A stretch of DNA of 64,000 bases from Nissolia schottii (GCA_003254905.1 QANU01077598.1:62001-126000); one strand, 5' to 3'; shown: positions 12,438 to 24,915, counted from the stretch's first letter. Translations and numbers: made by a program. The notes: generated by a model not told the origin, from the letters alone.

Positions 12438-14300
12438 GCAACGTTGATGGGTAGAATTGTTGAAAAATTATGAATGCATTATCCAATATCACCCAGATAA
12501 GGCTAACATGGTGGTTGACGCTCTAAGCAAAAAGTCCGAGGGTAGTTTGGCTCATATCACTCCGTTACGACCACAGTTAGTGGCAGATGTCCATAGGTTG
12601 ATAGCAAATAGGTTTAGGATTAGCGTAAGTGAGTCAGGAGCACTCTTAGTCAATCTCAAGGTCCAGACTACATCCCTATTAGAAGAGATCAAAAGGCGAC
12701 AAACTGAAGATCCTAAGATAAGAGAGAGCATTACAAAAGTAGAGGGCAACATAATATCAGAGTTTTCTGTGGATGTAGAATGGATGCTACGGGTAGGGGC
12801 GCGATTGTGTGTCCCTAACGTTGGCGAGTTAAGAAATAGAGTTATGGAAAAAGCTCACAATATAGCCTACTCAAGATGTACGAAGACCTGAAGGAACTTT
12901 TCTGGTAAAAGAGTATGAAGAGAGATGTGGGAATCTCCGTGGCTAAGTGCCTAATGTGTCAGCATGCCAAGGCTGAACACCGATGACCAGCAGGAGATTT
13001 ACAGAGGATACCCATACTCGAGTGGCAATGGGAACGAATCACCATGGACTTTGTGGTAGGGTTACCCTAAACCCCTAGAGGCTATGACTCAATCTGGGTA
13101 ATAGCCGACAAAATGACCAAGTCAGCACACTTTGTGCTAGTCAAGATCACTTTCATGGCCATAGATTATGTAAGGATCTACATCTAGGAGATAGTCTGAC
13201 TTCATTGAATCCCCTTTTCAATCATATCGGACAAAGTTGCACAGTTCACTCCCGGATTTTGAAGGGCATTTCAAATAGTCTTGGGCACAGATTTAGAGAA
13301 GATGAGCACAACTTTCCATCCTTAAGTAGAAGGCCAGTTTGAGAAGACCATTCAAATTCTTGAGGACATGCTTAAGGCATGCGTCTTTGATTTTGGAGGA
13401 TCTTGGGAGAAGCACCCACTTCTGGTAGAGTTTGCATATAACAACAGTTATCAAGCAAGCATCCAAATGCTCCCCTCGAAGCTCTTTATATGAGACGATG
13501 CAGATTTCTTATTAGCTGGTTTGAAGCAAGTAAGACAAAGCTAATAGCTCCTAACATCATTCAAGATACCTCAGATAAGATCAAGCTTATAAGGGAAATG
13601 TTGTTAGCAGCACAGTCTCGGTAGAAGTCTCAGGCTGATCAGCACCGGCGTAGCTTGGAGTTTGAAATTGGGAAAAAGGCTTTCCTGAAGGTGTCCTCGA
13701 TGAAGGGGGCGGTTCGTTGTTTGCAAACGAAGGAAGCTTAACCCTCTGTACATAGGCCTATTCATGATTACCAAAAAGGTTGGTTCAGTGGCCTACGTGT
13801 TGGAACTACCACTTAGTTTGGCAATAATTCATCCAGTGTTCCATGTATCGATGCTCAGAAAGTACATCCGTGACGATAAGCATGTCTTAACTCAGCAAGA
13901 CGTCAAGGTAGATCTCGGCATGTCCTAGAAAGAGGTATCAGCGGCCATAGTAGACATACAGGTCAAGAAGCTTCGCTCAAAGGAGGTGGCCTCAGTTAAA
14001 GTCATTTGTAGAAACCACTCCAAAGAGAAAGCGACTTGGGAAGCGGAGGATATGATGAAGAACCGATACCCCGATCTCTTCAAACCCTCAAGTATGTTTC
14101 TAAGTCAGCCAGTCAATTTTGGGGACCAAAATTGTTTAAGGGGGAAGAATGTAAAGACTTATGCTCTTGGAGATGCGCTATACTGCTCCCACAACGTTGA
14201 AGCGATGCGAAAAAAAAAGAATGTGTTGCAGTGCTCCCAGCACCGCAATGACACAGAACGAGCAAGGTGTTGCAGCGCGCCCAACACACTACATACCTGA
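12438..14300 (+). mobile_element. Ty3/gypsy retrotransposon relic (RNase H end, integrase, chromodomain-like tail, LTR start)
   Basis: The plus strand carries the end of RNase H (QYHPDKANMVVDALSKK, about 12481-12531), then an H2C2-type integrase region at 12750-12990. An integrase core with many in-frame stops follows at 13020-13500 (DKMTKSAHFV, SDKVAQFTP). A C-terminal chromodomain-like piece lies at about 13986-14095 (VKVICRNHSKEKATWEAED, YPDLF). A purine-rich tract (AAGGGGGAAGAA, about 14138-14149) is followed by TGTAAAGAC, the expected start of a 3' LTR. The reverse transcriptase and 5' half are missing. Only about 150 bp of LTR-like sequence remains before the stray integrase duplicate at 14301. 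Confidence 0.85.
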
Positions 14301-14406
14301 AGCTCACAATATAGCCTACTCAAGATGTACGAAGACTTGAAGGAACTTTTCTGGTGGAAGAGCATGAAGAGAGATGTGGGAATCTTTGTGGCTAAGTGCC
14401 TTATGT
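14301..14406 (+). repeat. Second copy of a gypsy integrase zinc-finger segment
   Basis: 14301-14406 repeats 12852-12957 at a constant offset of 1449, with about seven mismatches. It lies out of place, inside or after the start of the gypsy LTR, and runs directly into copia sequence at about 14405. Confidence 0.8.
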
Positions 14407-16920
14407 GGCATGGCTGGTTAGGCCATCTTGGATCAATTATGATGCGAAAACATTTATAGAGAATTAACATAAACATTCATTGAAGCACCAAAAGATCCTT
14501 CAATTAAATGAACTCTCATGTGTTTTTTGTTCTCAAAGAAAATTAACTATGAGACAATCACCAATTGAATTTGTAAGAGAATCATTTGCATTTCTGGAAT
14601 GTATTAAAAATGAACTATGTGAGCTCACTCACCCATCATGTGGACTCCTTATAAATTACATTTGATTTTTATAAATGCATCAAACAAATGATTTCGTGTG
14701 TATTTATCATTAACTCGTAACCTGAAGTGTACGGGATTGCTTGCTAAATAAATTAAGAGCAGAGTATTTAGATAATGTCATTAAGACAATTTTTCATGAT
14801 AATAATAGCGAGTTAATGTCATAAGATTGTAATGATTACTGTATATCACGCTTGAAGGGTGGTAGCACAATCTATTCCAAGAATGAAAGTTCCTTTAAAA
14901 TGGAATGGAGTAATTAATGAAGATGGTCATAATATAGATGCAAGTGGTCGAAAAGAGCCCCAAGACATAACTATTGATGAAACCCCAGAAGTGGTTCAAG
15001 TAACTGAAAAATGAAAAAAGTAAAGAGATCTCAATGAGTTATGCCGTTATGAAAAATATGAAACCGATCAAAATCATATTGGTGTCGATAATGTTGCTTG
15101 CACATAATGTTGCTATTGAAATAATAAAGCAAGATTAAGATCTTGAATAAGAATTTGTTTGAAGAATATAGACATAAATGATTGGCCAATGTGAAAATAT
15201 GTAATTTATGTTGAATTAACTTTACTTAAAAAATATGAAGGTTTTTGAGATCTATAGTCAAGAACTTGAAGGTGTAAAGCCAGTGGAAAAAAAATTAAAT
15301 TTGTGTGTGAAAATGAAATGAGGAAAGATAAAATATTAAGCACCACTTGTAGCATAAGGGTTTTCAGAAAATATGGCATTGGCTATATGGAGATATATTC
15401 TCCTGTGGTGGATTTAATTTTTTTCTAGTAGTTAATAAAGAAACTAGACATGTGTCTATAAGCCTATTTATATTGCACACTCGCAATCAAATTTTTTATT
15501 AAAATCCATGAAGGATTTAGAATGGCTAGATCATATAAAATTTCTCAGGAAAATTTGTTCATTAAGGTTTCAATAATCCTTATATGGATTAAAATAATCA
15601 TGGCGTATGTAGTACAATCACCTAAGTCAATACTAACTGAGATATGGTTATAAAACTGATCCCATTTACTCATGTATTTTCATAAAACGGTTTGGATCTA
15701 AATTGTTATAATTGCAGTAAAAGTTGGTGATTTAAGCATCATTGGATCTCTAGAAGAGATTCCAAAATATGTAGAATATTTAAAGAAGTATATGAGAAAA
15801 CAAAATTTTGTCTTGGTTTACACATATAGCATTTGACAAATAAAATATTTGTCTATCAATCAATTTATACCGAGAATACTCTGAAATGAACACATCCATT
15901 GAGTAACCCAATGACTGTAAGATTAGTAGATAAAGATCTATTACGACCTTACAAATATGATGAGAAATTTCTTGGTCTTAAAGTACCACATCTTAGTGCT
16001 ATTGGAGTACTAGTGTATCCAACTAATAATGCATCACTAGATGTAACTTTAACTATTAGCATGTTAGTTAAATTTAATTATTGTCTAGACAAACGCACTA
16101 GGATGATGTTCAATTTTTATTGTGATATCATTGAAGATTTACTTTATTCTTATCAACTAAATCATAATTTATTGACCACGTAGTTGCACAATTCATTTTC
16201 TTCTTTTATATTTTGGCAGAAGAGGTTATTTATTTACATGTGGAAGCACGACTATATCATAGAGATCAACAAAGCAGACTTTAGTTGCTACCTTTTTAAA
16301 TCATGCATAAATTATTGTAACACATGACGCGAGTCGTGAATGTTTTTGGATAAGGGCAATCAATCAATATTTTCAAGTATTATGAAGAATGTTAAAGCAA
16401 TTTGTTATTTGTGCCACAGATTTTGGGTATCTATTGGGTTGTTTTACTCCTCACTTCTTGATGGCCAAGATTCGAAGGGGATGGAGGTTATGTTATTGTG
16501 GTTATATAAACTGCAGTATTGCGTGTATGAGTTTATTACAGTGACAGTTTCTGCTTCATTTTATTATATGGATGTCTATAATTATTTTAAGAGGGGAGAA
16601 GTGCCATATTCTTTTTTCCTTAATCAAGGTTTTATCTCATTGGGTTTTTCTTTAATAAGATTTTGAACAAGACATCTAACATTATGAGGATGTTGTACTC
16701 TTTTTTCTTCGCTAACATTTTTCCCAATGAGTTTTTCTTATTAAGGTTCTAACAAGGCATATCCTGAACATCCAATGTCTATATCTTAATTTGGTTAGTA
16801 TCTGATTAGATAGATATATGTTGATATAGAGATTTGATGTAATTTTATGTATTCCCATCCCTTGGTTAGAAATAAACATTTGGATGGTAATTTTATAACA
16901 CACCATTGAGATTATCAACA
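14405..16920 (+). mobile_element. Ty1/copia retrotransposon relic (GAG-pre-integrase to RNase H, LTR-like tail)
   Basis: Plus-strand pieces follow copia order. A GAG-pre-integrase block (W-H-x-W-L-G-H-L-G-S-I-M-M-R) starts at 14405. Integrase start follows to about 14700. Reverse transcriptase traces include a YMEIYSPVVD-like block at about 15385-15415 and LSAIGVLVYPTNNASLDVT at about 15990-16050. An RNase H-like block (ARLYHRDQQSRL, decayed from A-I-S-W-R-S-x-K-Q-T) lies at 16240-16330. Stops and deletions interrupt every domain. From about 16590 the sequence (TTTTTCCTTAATCAAGGTTTTATCTCATTGGG, twice in variant form) looks like a copia LTR. The right end is uncertain. Confidence 0.8.
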
Positions 16921-18027
16921 AAATAAAGTTCCCTCTTTTCTTTCTATATTCTTTCTCTCTTTCATCTCTATTACTTTCCCTATTATTTCATAACAACATA
17001 TGTTGGGAGTAGCGTAGTGGAATGGATCCCATACACAACCTCGTACAAATCCAATATACCAAATAAATGCACAAAACAATAAGAGAAGAAAATAATAAGA
17101 CGACAATAAGTAAAAAGACACAAGAATTTAACGTGATTCGAAAAATCACATGCCTACATCCACCTCTGAGAATCAATACTTTTGCTATGAGATTAAAAAC
17201 ACTACAAGAACATCCCATGGTTCCCCTACCCAAAGCTCATGCACACCATCTCTCATAACCCAAAGTATTTCTCGCATCTTATTCTCTCACATTGCTGCAC
17301 ACTTAAGCTATTGACTTTATTAAAAATCAATGATTCTTAATCACTAAGAGTCATCATTTTCAAATCTTAATAGATTTTTTATATCCTAATAGAATATATT
17401 GATATTCTATCATATTTATTAATATTCTACTAAATTATTCGCATAAATAATTTTAAAATTTTTAAATCTGAAAATAATTTCAATGATATATATCTTAAAA
17501 AATAAAACATAAATAAAATCAATTATCATTGTATTAAACATGAGCCAATTTTCTAACAATATATACATAAAGATGGTCAAAACTTTATTTATTTCTCCAA
17601 TTATCGGTTACCAAGGGCAGTTCAATTCCATCGAGTCAGACACCGAGTTGCCTGACAGCATCGGAGTAACCTAAGGAACAGTTCGGCACTCATGGTATTT
17701 CTGCCATTTCGGCAAGAAACACGCAATGACACAAAATATGACACTGCTGTGTGGTTTTTTATTCTTTGTTTTTTAAACTTGATCAATATTACAATTTAGT
17801 GACGTATTATTACTTCCAAATTATGGTGAGCTCAAGATAAGCGCAATCATCGATCAACAAGTCAAGAAAGTTGAAAATTGCTCTCTCCAGCAAGTAGCAC
17901 TGACTAAATTGACTTCAAAATTGGCTGCACAACCATATTTTGTACTTTGCGAGCCCCATTTCATACAAAATCTCGGTGTTATTACTCACAATTAGTTTTT
18001 AGTTACCCTTTTAATTTTCGTGTCTTC
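16921..18027. other. Intergenic sequence and promoter region of the purine permease
   Basis: 16980-17300 (AGCGTAGTGGAATGGATCCC ... AACGTGATTCGAAAAATCACATGCC) looks like retroelement-derived repeat sequence, but I cannot assign a family. 17300-17580 is AT-rich. 17600-18027 is less AT-biased and should hold the promoter and leader of the purine permease. No TATA box stands out clearly. Confidence 0.35.
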
Positions 18028-19628
18028 ATGGAGATAATTCAAGAGCCTCAGCGACAAACTACAGGTTAGTTCCTCACTCAGACTTGCTCGGTTTTCTAAT
18101 TTATTTATTTATTTTTATATATAACAGGGATTCTTGAAACTGAAATGTATAAGATAAGGAATAGTACTATCTTCATCTTCACTAGATTAGTGCTATGCTT
18201 TCTTGGCTATTGTTGCACACAAGGTATATGATAAAAATACTAGAGCTTGTTAGATTGAAAACCGCATATGTTTTATTTCCTATCCTAGTTTCAACCCCTT
18301 GACAGAGAATTTGATATCACAAGCAAAAGATTCGACACTTCAATTCAGCTGAATTTCATTATTTAGGACAAGGATTTGGTGGAAAAACCTCTTGTTTCAG
18401 CTGAATTTGTTTCTAAATTGTACAGGATAGAATTCATAGTACATAGAACTAATCCTAATTTCTTCTTTCTTGCATGTATTAATCCTAAGATGACAGAAAA
18501 AAGCAGAAGAGCACAAACAAAAGCAACACAAGTGTCTCTCAGCAGCACCCTCAACAACGGTCAATATTGAGAGATTACAAATGGTGGTTTCGCATATCGC
18601 TCTACATCATCTTCCTCCTTGCAGGCCAATCTGCAGCCACTCTTTTGGGAGAGCTATACTACGACGAAGGCGGCAACAGCAAATGGATGGCAACATTTGT
18701 TCAATCAGCTGGGTTTCCAATACTAATCCCAATCCTCTTTTACTTCAATAACAATGATTCCTCCGAAAAAGGTACCACCAAAAAACCAAAAGTCTCCACC
18801 TTAGTTTCCCTTTACATAGCTTTTGGCCTGCTTCTAACAGGGGACAACATGATGTACTCATTTGGGCTCCTATACCTACCTGTCTCCACCTATTCCCTGC
18901 TATGTGCAACCCAATTAGCCTTCAATGCACTCTTCTCATTCTTCCTCAATTCCCAGAAGTTCACAGCATTCATATTCAATTCCATAGTCCTCTTAACCGT
19001 ATCAGCATCCCTCCTTGCAATCAATGCTGATTCAAGTGGCGACTCAGTGGGCCCAATTCCAAGAGGGAAGTACATAATTGGATTCTTCTGCACATTAGGT
19101 GCATCTGCTGCATTCTCTCTTTACCTCTCCCTTGTTCAGCTCTCTTTTGATAGGGTCATAAAAAGGGAAACTTTTTCTGCTGTCTTGGATATGCAGTTCT
19201 ACCCTTCCTTCATTGCAACTTGTGCTTGTGTTGTGGGGTTGTTTGCAAGTGGGGAATGGAAGACCTTGGAGGATGAGATGAAGGGGTACCAGAAGGGGAG
19301 GGTGTCTTATGTAATGACCCTTGTTTGGATTGCTGTGACGTGGCAGGTATCTTCCGTTGGGATGTTGGGGTTGATTTTGGAGGTGTCTTCTTTGTTCTCA
19401 AATTTGATTGGTACTCTGGCATTGCCTGTGGTGCCTGTTCTTGCTGTTGTTTTCTTTCATGATAAGATCAATGGGGTGAAGGTTGTAGCTTTGTTGTTAG
19501 CAGTGTGGGGATTCCTTAGTTATATTTACCAGCATTATTTGGATGACCAGAAAGCCAAGGCAGATACTAAGAGTGGTGGTGGTGATGGGGTTGAGGCTTC
19601 AATGGGCGGTGAGGTGGAGATTTGCTGA
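18028..19628 (+). CDS. Purine permease (PUP family)
   Basis: PUPs are plant-specific drug/metabolite-superfamily transporters that import purines, cytokinins and related compounds, usually at the plasma membrane. The main exon encodes DYKWWFRISLY followed by GQSAATLLGELYY and GGNSKWMATFVQSAGFP, a PUP signature, then about ten hydrophobic segments. The reading frame has no upstream ATG in its exon. A short first exon solves this: ATG at 18028, exon 18028-18064, donor ACAG/GTTAGT, acceptor CCTAAG/AT, exon 2 at 18490-19628. The joined frame gives 391 residues, in the family range (about 380-390). The N-terminus before the first membrane segment is polar and rich in Lys and Gln. Closest to the PUP10/11/21 group, I think; the exact orthologue and substrate are not decided. 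Confidence 0.9.
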
Positions 19629-20554
19629 TGGGATTTTGGACAAAGGTTTGATGAGGTTATAGCAATAGCAAGATAAATTGTTAGATGCACAAGGAGCGTC
19701 TGGTGATCGTGCTCACAATCAATGATAGAGTGACATTATTTTACAAAAGAACATGTTACAGATAAGTTTCCTTTTAAAATGTTACTTCATTATGATTCTG
19801 AGCACCCTCACATGGCGCAACGTGTGCACCCAAAAATTTCTCAAATAGCAATGATATATGTTTGGAGTTCATAGGAGTAGTAGTTTTTGGTGATCCTAGA
19901 GCAACATGTTGAATATACTTCTCACTACATAATAAAAGACATTTTAACCTTTAAAGTAGAGAGACCTACATTCATTGTATAAGTGAGAATATATCTAAAT
20001 TTCTCTTTAGGCAATAGCGAGGACAAGGGTGAATGTTGATGTTGCATTAATTGTGTTGTGACTTCGGAGCCTCTTGCACTGAAAACCAAAGCAAATTGGC
20101 TCTTAAACTTGTACTCCCCATGTAATGTGTGTTAGATTTAATGCATTTTTTACCCTCGAGAATTGCTAAATCCTGCTACCAAATGTGCCGCATATTCTCC
20201 TAACAAGTTAATAAGGGCATTTTTCACTCCCTTTTGTGAAAGCTATGTATAAGAAAATCCATTTCTATATAGAGTACTAATGTAGTTAACTTGAACTAAT
20301 GCACGGGTTATATTGTTATTTTTTATTAATAAATTTACAGTAATATATATTTTGAAATTGATAAATAAAGAAAGTTGATGTTACAAATAATACAATATGA
20401 TACAATGATATGATAAAATTTATAAAATATAGGATACCGATTTAAACCGTTTTGATAAACGAAGGTTTAAAACATAAAAATGATAATGTAAATGATGAGA
20501 TTTTGGGTAGGTAAGCTTGTTTTGGAATTAAAGGAAGGAGAAGGGAATGATTGG
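19629..20554. other. 3' flank of purine permease and AT-rich spacer
   Basis: The first 150 bp or so probably hold the 3' untranslated region. The remainder is AT-rich with no recognisable gene or element. Confidence 0.4.
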
Positions 20555-21650
20555 ANAGATTAGGAAACTGCCAAATATTTGGTGGAGAACCACCAAAATT
20601 ATGTTGGATAAGAAACTACGAAAGATTTAATAGATTTGACATTCTTTTTTTTTGGCAAAATCACATGGTAACAAACTTATTATCCTAACATGTTTTCTCA
20701 TCTAATAGGTTGAACATCATGGAGGAAAATTGATTAAAGCAACCTAAGCTACTTCAATTCATTCTTTAGTACTAAAATTAGATTTTAGAATAATGTATAT
20801 GATATAGTGTGCAAGGTAACTTGAATTGCCAAATACAACTTTTATTTTATACAAAAGCTGGGTTGGTAAAATAGAAGAAGTTTAGTAAAAAAAGAGAGTA
20901 AAATTAAACAAAAGCTTTTACTCTAAAATTTAAGCTGTTAAGCTGTTTTTTTAAGGAAAAAATTAAAAATTTACAACTAGTTTGGACATTTATTTATAGA
21001 AGCTGCTTGTTTATATGTATAAAAAATTGATGTCAACATGTTTTTATCAAATTAATCCTTATTACTAAATATAATATATAAATAAATTATTTTAAATCTT
21101 TTTTAATAGTTTATTATGAAAAGAGTTCATATAAAATACATTATCTTAAAATTATCTTTTAGTTAGAATATCTAAACATAAATTAATTATCACATAATTG
21201 ATTATATAAAAAAATAATTAAAATAAGTTAAATTTTACAATTTTTTTAAACACAATCACATCTATACTCTTATAAAGATTTTGAGAAATTTTAATGACTC
21301 TTTTGGTCATATTTTATGTGGACCAAGTTTAACCTTATAATTTTCTCAAACCCAATCTTCTTTTCACTATTTATTTTAGTCATTTTACTATCCACCTATA
21401 ACAATTTTTCATTTTTACATTTCACGTCACTAGTTCGGTTGCTATTGAATCTCAACTTTTCTTTAAAAATAAAAAACGTGACTTGGAAAACACATCAAGC
21501 CCCCTAGTAACCACTAGTAAATTAAATTATAGACAATGAAGATGTTAATTTTTCTTTTGAAAGGAATGAAGATGTTTACTTTTTAAAGAAAACATTAAAG
21601 CTAGAAAAAATAAAAGAGTTTTGTTAAACGTACACCAAAAAACATACATN
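20555..21650 (+). repeat. Direct repeat, first copy (about 1.1 kb), bounded by N bases
   Basis: This segment matches 22881-23976 at a constant offset of 2326 bp. I saw no mismatch or gap in the lines compared, and a 63-codon open frame inside (21316-21507 and 23642-23833) is identical in both. Single N bases occur at 20556 and 21650, exactly at the two borders of the match. The repeat has no TG...CA ends, so it does not look like an LTR. Content is AT-rich and non-coding. Confidence 0.9.
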
Positions 21651-21713
21651 CACTCTATTATCCCCTATTTATCAATTAAAAGCTATTGAATTGTGTTCCC
21701 TATAGTATTGCAG

Positions 21714-21925
21714 GACCACATATCATCATTGATGGTAAACTTGTCAATTTTACTCCAGCAAACTATCTTGGTCTCATAGATTATAAAAAATTTATAGTAA
21801 AAAAAAATCGTAATATATTTATCTTTTTTAGCACCATGTTCATGCGGTAAATTTCTACCAACTTATTTTCTTTTAGGAGGCATGTTCATCTTCATTAGAG
21901 AAATATGGTGTTGAAACATTTACCT
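21714..21925 (+). pseudogene. LCB1: Serine palmitoyltransferase LCB1 gene fragment
   Basis: LCB1 is a subunit of the first enzyme of sphingolipid synthesis in the ER. After an intron-like ATTGCAG, 21714-21796 reads GPHIIIDGKLVNFTPANYLGLID, matching the start of the LCB1 aminotransferase-like domain. A second intron-like stretch ending TTTTAG precedes 21877-21925, which reads EACSSSLEKYGVE. The next expected residues (glycine-rich, starting GSCGPRGFYGT) are absent. Only two partial exons remain, with ancestral splice junctions, so it is a copied genomic fragment and not a retro-copy. It lies between the two 1.1 kb repeats. Confidence 0.75.
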
Positions 21926-22636
21926 CGATTTTCAAAATATTATATTCACAATTCAATCTAATTAGAAATACATCATCAAGCTCCAACTAATGAGAAAAGA
22001 GAGCATGACTTTAGAAGCTCAATAAATATAAATTGCTTTTAAGTATCCTTTATGAATTGTCGAGATGTCGTACATGTAGTGAGTCATTTCTTATTGAATG
22101 CTTAAATTATAATTTAGAGGATTTGATGCACCTCTTGAATAATGGTTTCTTCACTATAACACTACAATATTGATTGTGTTACTTGAAGTATATAATTGGT
22201 GTTTTCCATATTTTCTTATTAGTGTGTGAAATTTCTATTTTGATGAGGCTGATTGTATCTTTTACTTGTTTTGTTTATGAAGGATCATGTGGAAAAATAT
22301 TGACCCTTTAGATGCAATTCAACATTTACATAGAAACTGGATCTACAACAACACCGGGCAAAGAGTTTGGCCACCAAATGAAAATATTGGAAAAAAAGAA
22401 AAGAAACATCAGTCATATGTAGTCATGATCAGAATCAACTTATGCATATGATTTTGATGAATACGCCATCTCTTTTCAGCCTACAAACACACAGGAAAAG
22501 AAAAATTAGACATGAATCAGACAATTAGAAAGAAAAAGAAAACAAAAGGAGTGATACAAAAAAGAAAAACACAAATTAAATGGGATGCCAATAACCAACA
22601 CATAAGAAATAGTTGATAGTTTTTTTTATAAGAGTC
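21926..22636. other. Spacer between the direct repeats
   Basis: AT-rich sequence after the LCB1 fragment. A frame at about 22290-22380 is open but matches nothing I recognise. Confidence 0.35.
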
Positions 22637-22857
22637 CTGTTACACGTACACAAAAAAATATATACCATACATACACCCTATACTTATATACATAAAGTTT
22701 GTGTTTTAATGCATGTAATATTTGTGCACTTAATTAAGTATAATTGAGAATATCATTTATAAGTTAATTTGTAATGTTTGTGCACTTATGAGAATAAAGT
22801 TTGTGCATTATTAATGATGTATGTATGAGTGTATAAAATTGGATGTACATGTAATAT
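22637..22857. mobile_element. MITE-like element with GTTACACGTACAC ends
   Basis: The left end GTTACACGTACACAAAAAAATATATACCATACATACACC resembles the reverse complement of the right end, ATTACATGTACATCCAATTTTATACACTCATACATAC. The interior has repeated TTTGTGCA motifs. Short, AT-rich and non-coding. The element lies between the two 1.1 kb repeats. Confidence 0.4.
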
Positions 22858-22880
22858 TTTTGGTTTTAGAAAGGGGTGAA

Positions 22881-23976
22881 AAAGATTAGGAAACTGCCAA
22901 ATATTTGGTGGAGAACCACCAAAATTATGTTGGATAAGAAACTACGAAAGATTTAATAGATTTGACATTCTTTTTTTTTGGCAAAATCACATGGTAACAA
23001 ACTTATTATCCTAACATGTTTTCTCATCTAATAGGTTGAACATCATGGAGGAAAATTGATTAAAGCAACCTAAGCTACTTCAATTCATTCTTTAGTACTA
23101 AAATTAGATTTTAGAATAATGTATATGATATAGTGTGCAAGGTAACTTGAATTGCCAAATACAACTTTTATTTTATACAAAAGCTGGGTTGGTAAAATAG
23201 AAGAAGTTTAGTAAAAAAAGAGAGTAAAATTAAACAAAAGCTTTTACTCTAAAATTTAAGCTGTTAAGCTGTTTTTTTAAGGAAAAAATTAAAAATTTAC
23301 AACTAGTTTGGACATTTATTTATAGAAGCTGCTTGTTTATATGTATAAAAAATTGATGTCAACATGTTTTTATCAAATTAATCCTTATTACTAAATATAA
23401 TATATAAATAAATTATTTTAAATCTTTTTTAATAGTTTATTATGAAAAGAGTTCATATAAAATACATTATCTTAAAATTATCTTTTAGTTAGAATATCTA
23501 AACATAAATTAATTATCACATAATTGATTATATAAAAAAATAATTAAAATAAGTTAAATTTTACAATTTTTTTAAACACAATCACATCTATACTCTTATA
23601 AAGATTTTGAGAAATTTTAATGACTCTTTTGGTCATATTTTATGTGGACCAAGTTTAACCTTATAATTTTCTCAAACCCAATCTTCTTTTCACTATTTAT
23701 TTTAGTCATTTTACTATCCACCTATAACAATTTTTCATTTTTACATTTCACGTCACTAGTTCGGTTGCTATTGAATCTCAACTTTTCTTTAAAAATAAAA
23801 AACGTGACTTGGAAAACACATCAAGCCCCCTAGTAACCACTAGTAAATTAAATTATAGACAATGAAGATGTTAATTTTTCTTTTGAAAGGAATGAAGATG
23901 TTTACTTTTTAAAGAAAACATTAAAGCTAGAAAAAATAAAAGAGTTTTGTTAAACGTACACCAAAAAACATACATT
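22881..23976 (+). repeat. Direct repeat, second copy (about 1.1 kb)
   Basis: Second copy of 20555-21650. It is continuous with its flanks and has no N bases. Confidence 0.9.
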
Positions 23977-24410
23977 CCATATTTATACATGTTGAACCCA
24001 CACAAATAATTCACAAGCGTCATATTAAATAATTTTGGGCCCATTATAAATATTCACTCATGCACAGATCCCTAATCCGCACTTAAACTTGCGTGCACAC
24101 ATGATTTGCGTTTCTCAGTTTTCATTCGCGTGCATAAATTTTATAAGCATATGTGCACAAACATTATGTAGTAGAATGCACAAATATTACTCGCTTATGC
24201 GCAAAAACCTTTATATGGACCATACATTTCCTAATGATGATAAAAGTGATAGAACGAGAATGAGGAAGATAACGATGACGGAAACGAGTTTGTGATTGAG
24301 GGGACGTTGTTTATAATTTTAAAAACTATACGCTATACATATAATGATAATTAATTACGTATAATTAGAGAGTATATGTACAAATGCATGCAATTTAGGT
24401 GTACACAAAA
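23943..24410. repeat. Repeat with GTTAAACGTACACC end and TGCACAAA motifs
   Basis: Begins TTTTGTTAAACGTACACCAAAAAACATAC and ends TTAGGTGTACACAAAACATTTTTC, an imperfect inverted pair. Inside are several TGCACAAACATT-like motifs (24060-24210), shared with 22690-22815 (inverse orientation) and 63130-63260. Possibly a relative of the MITE at 22637-22857. Confidence 0.35.
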
Positions 24411-24915
24411 CATTTTTCAAAAATAAAATATCCCGCCAAAAGCACGTTGGAAAGCTTTCAAAGCGTTTCACACTTTGAAAGTGAAAGGGAAAGGTCAACT
24501 AATAATAAACAAAAATACAAAAAATAATAATAAAAAGTGAATTCACGAAACAGTTCATGAGCGAATCAAAAAGACCAGAGTCCACATCACACAAACGCGC
24601 CTTACCTACGTGGCACATCATCACAACGCTTTCTCTGCTTCTCCACCCTCTCACACGCACAACACAAACAGCACCGCAAAACAAAAACCAAATTTGAAAA
24701 AAATGAAAATCACAAAGGGAGAGAAAACCGCAATGACGTAACAGAAAAGCACACAGAACTCAAACTGCACACAGAAACTGCACACAAACACACTAAACAA
24801 AATAGCTTCCCTTCTCTTCTTCCTCCCTTTCCTTCTTTTGCTATCCGTTACATTCACTTTCCTCACCTCGCTCCTTACCTTTGCTTCGTCTTCCTCCGAA
24901 CCAACATCCACCACC
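24411..24915 (+). promoter_or_regulatory. Promoter and CT-rich leader of the dynamin-related gene
   Basis: Upstream of the ATG at 24916 the sequence becomes less AT-rich. It ends in a pyrimidine tract (CCCTTCTCTTCTTCCTCCCTTTCC, 24807-24835), typical of plant 5' leaders. The start context CACCACCATGG is favourable. No in-frame upstream ATG is needed for the family N-terminus. Confidence 0.45.

Noticed and set aside
20555..23976. LTR retrotransposon formed by the two 1.1 kb repeats
   Set aside because: Repeats lack TG...CA ends, no primer site or polypurine tract is seen, and the interior carries an LCB1 fragment and a MITE but no gag or pol.
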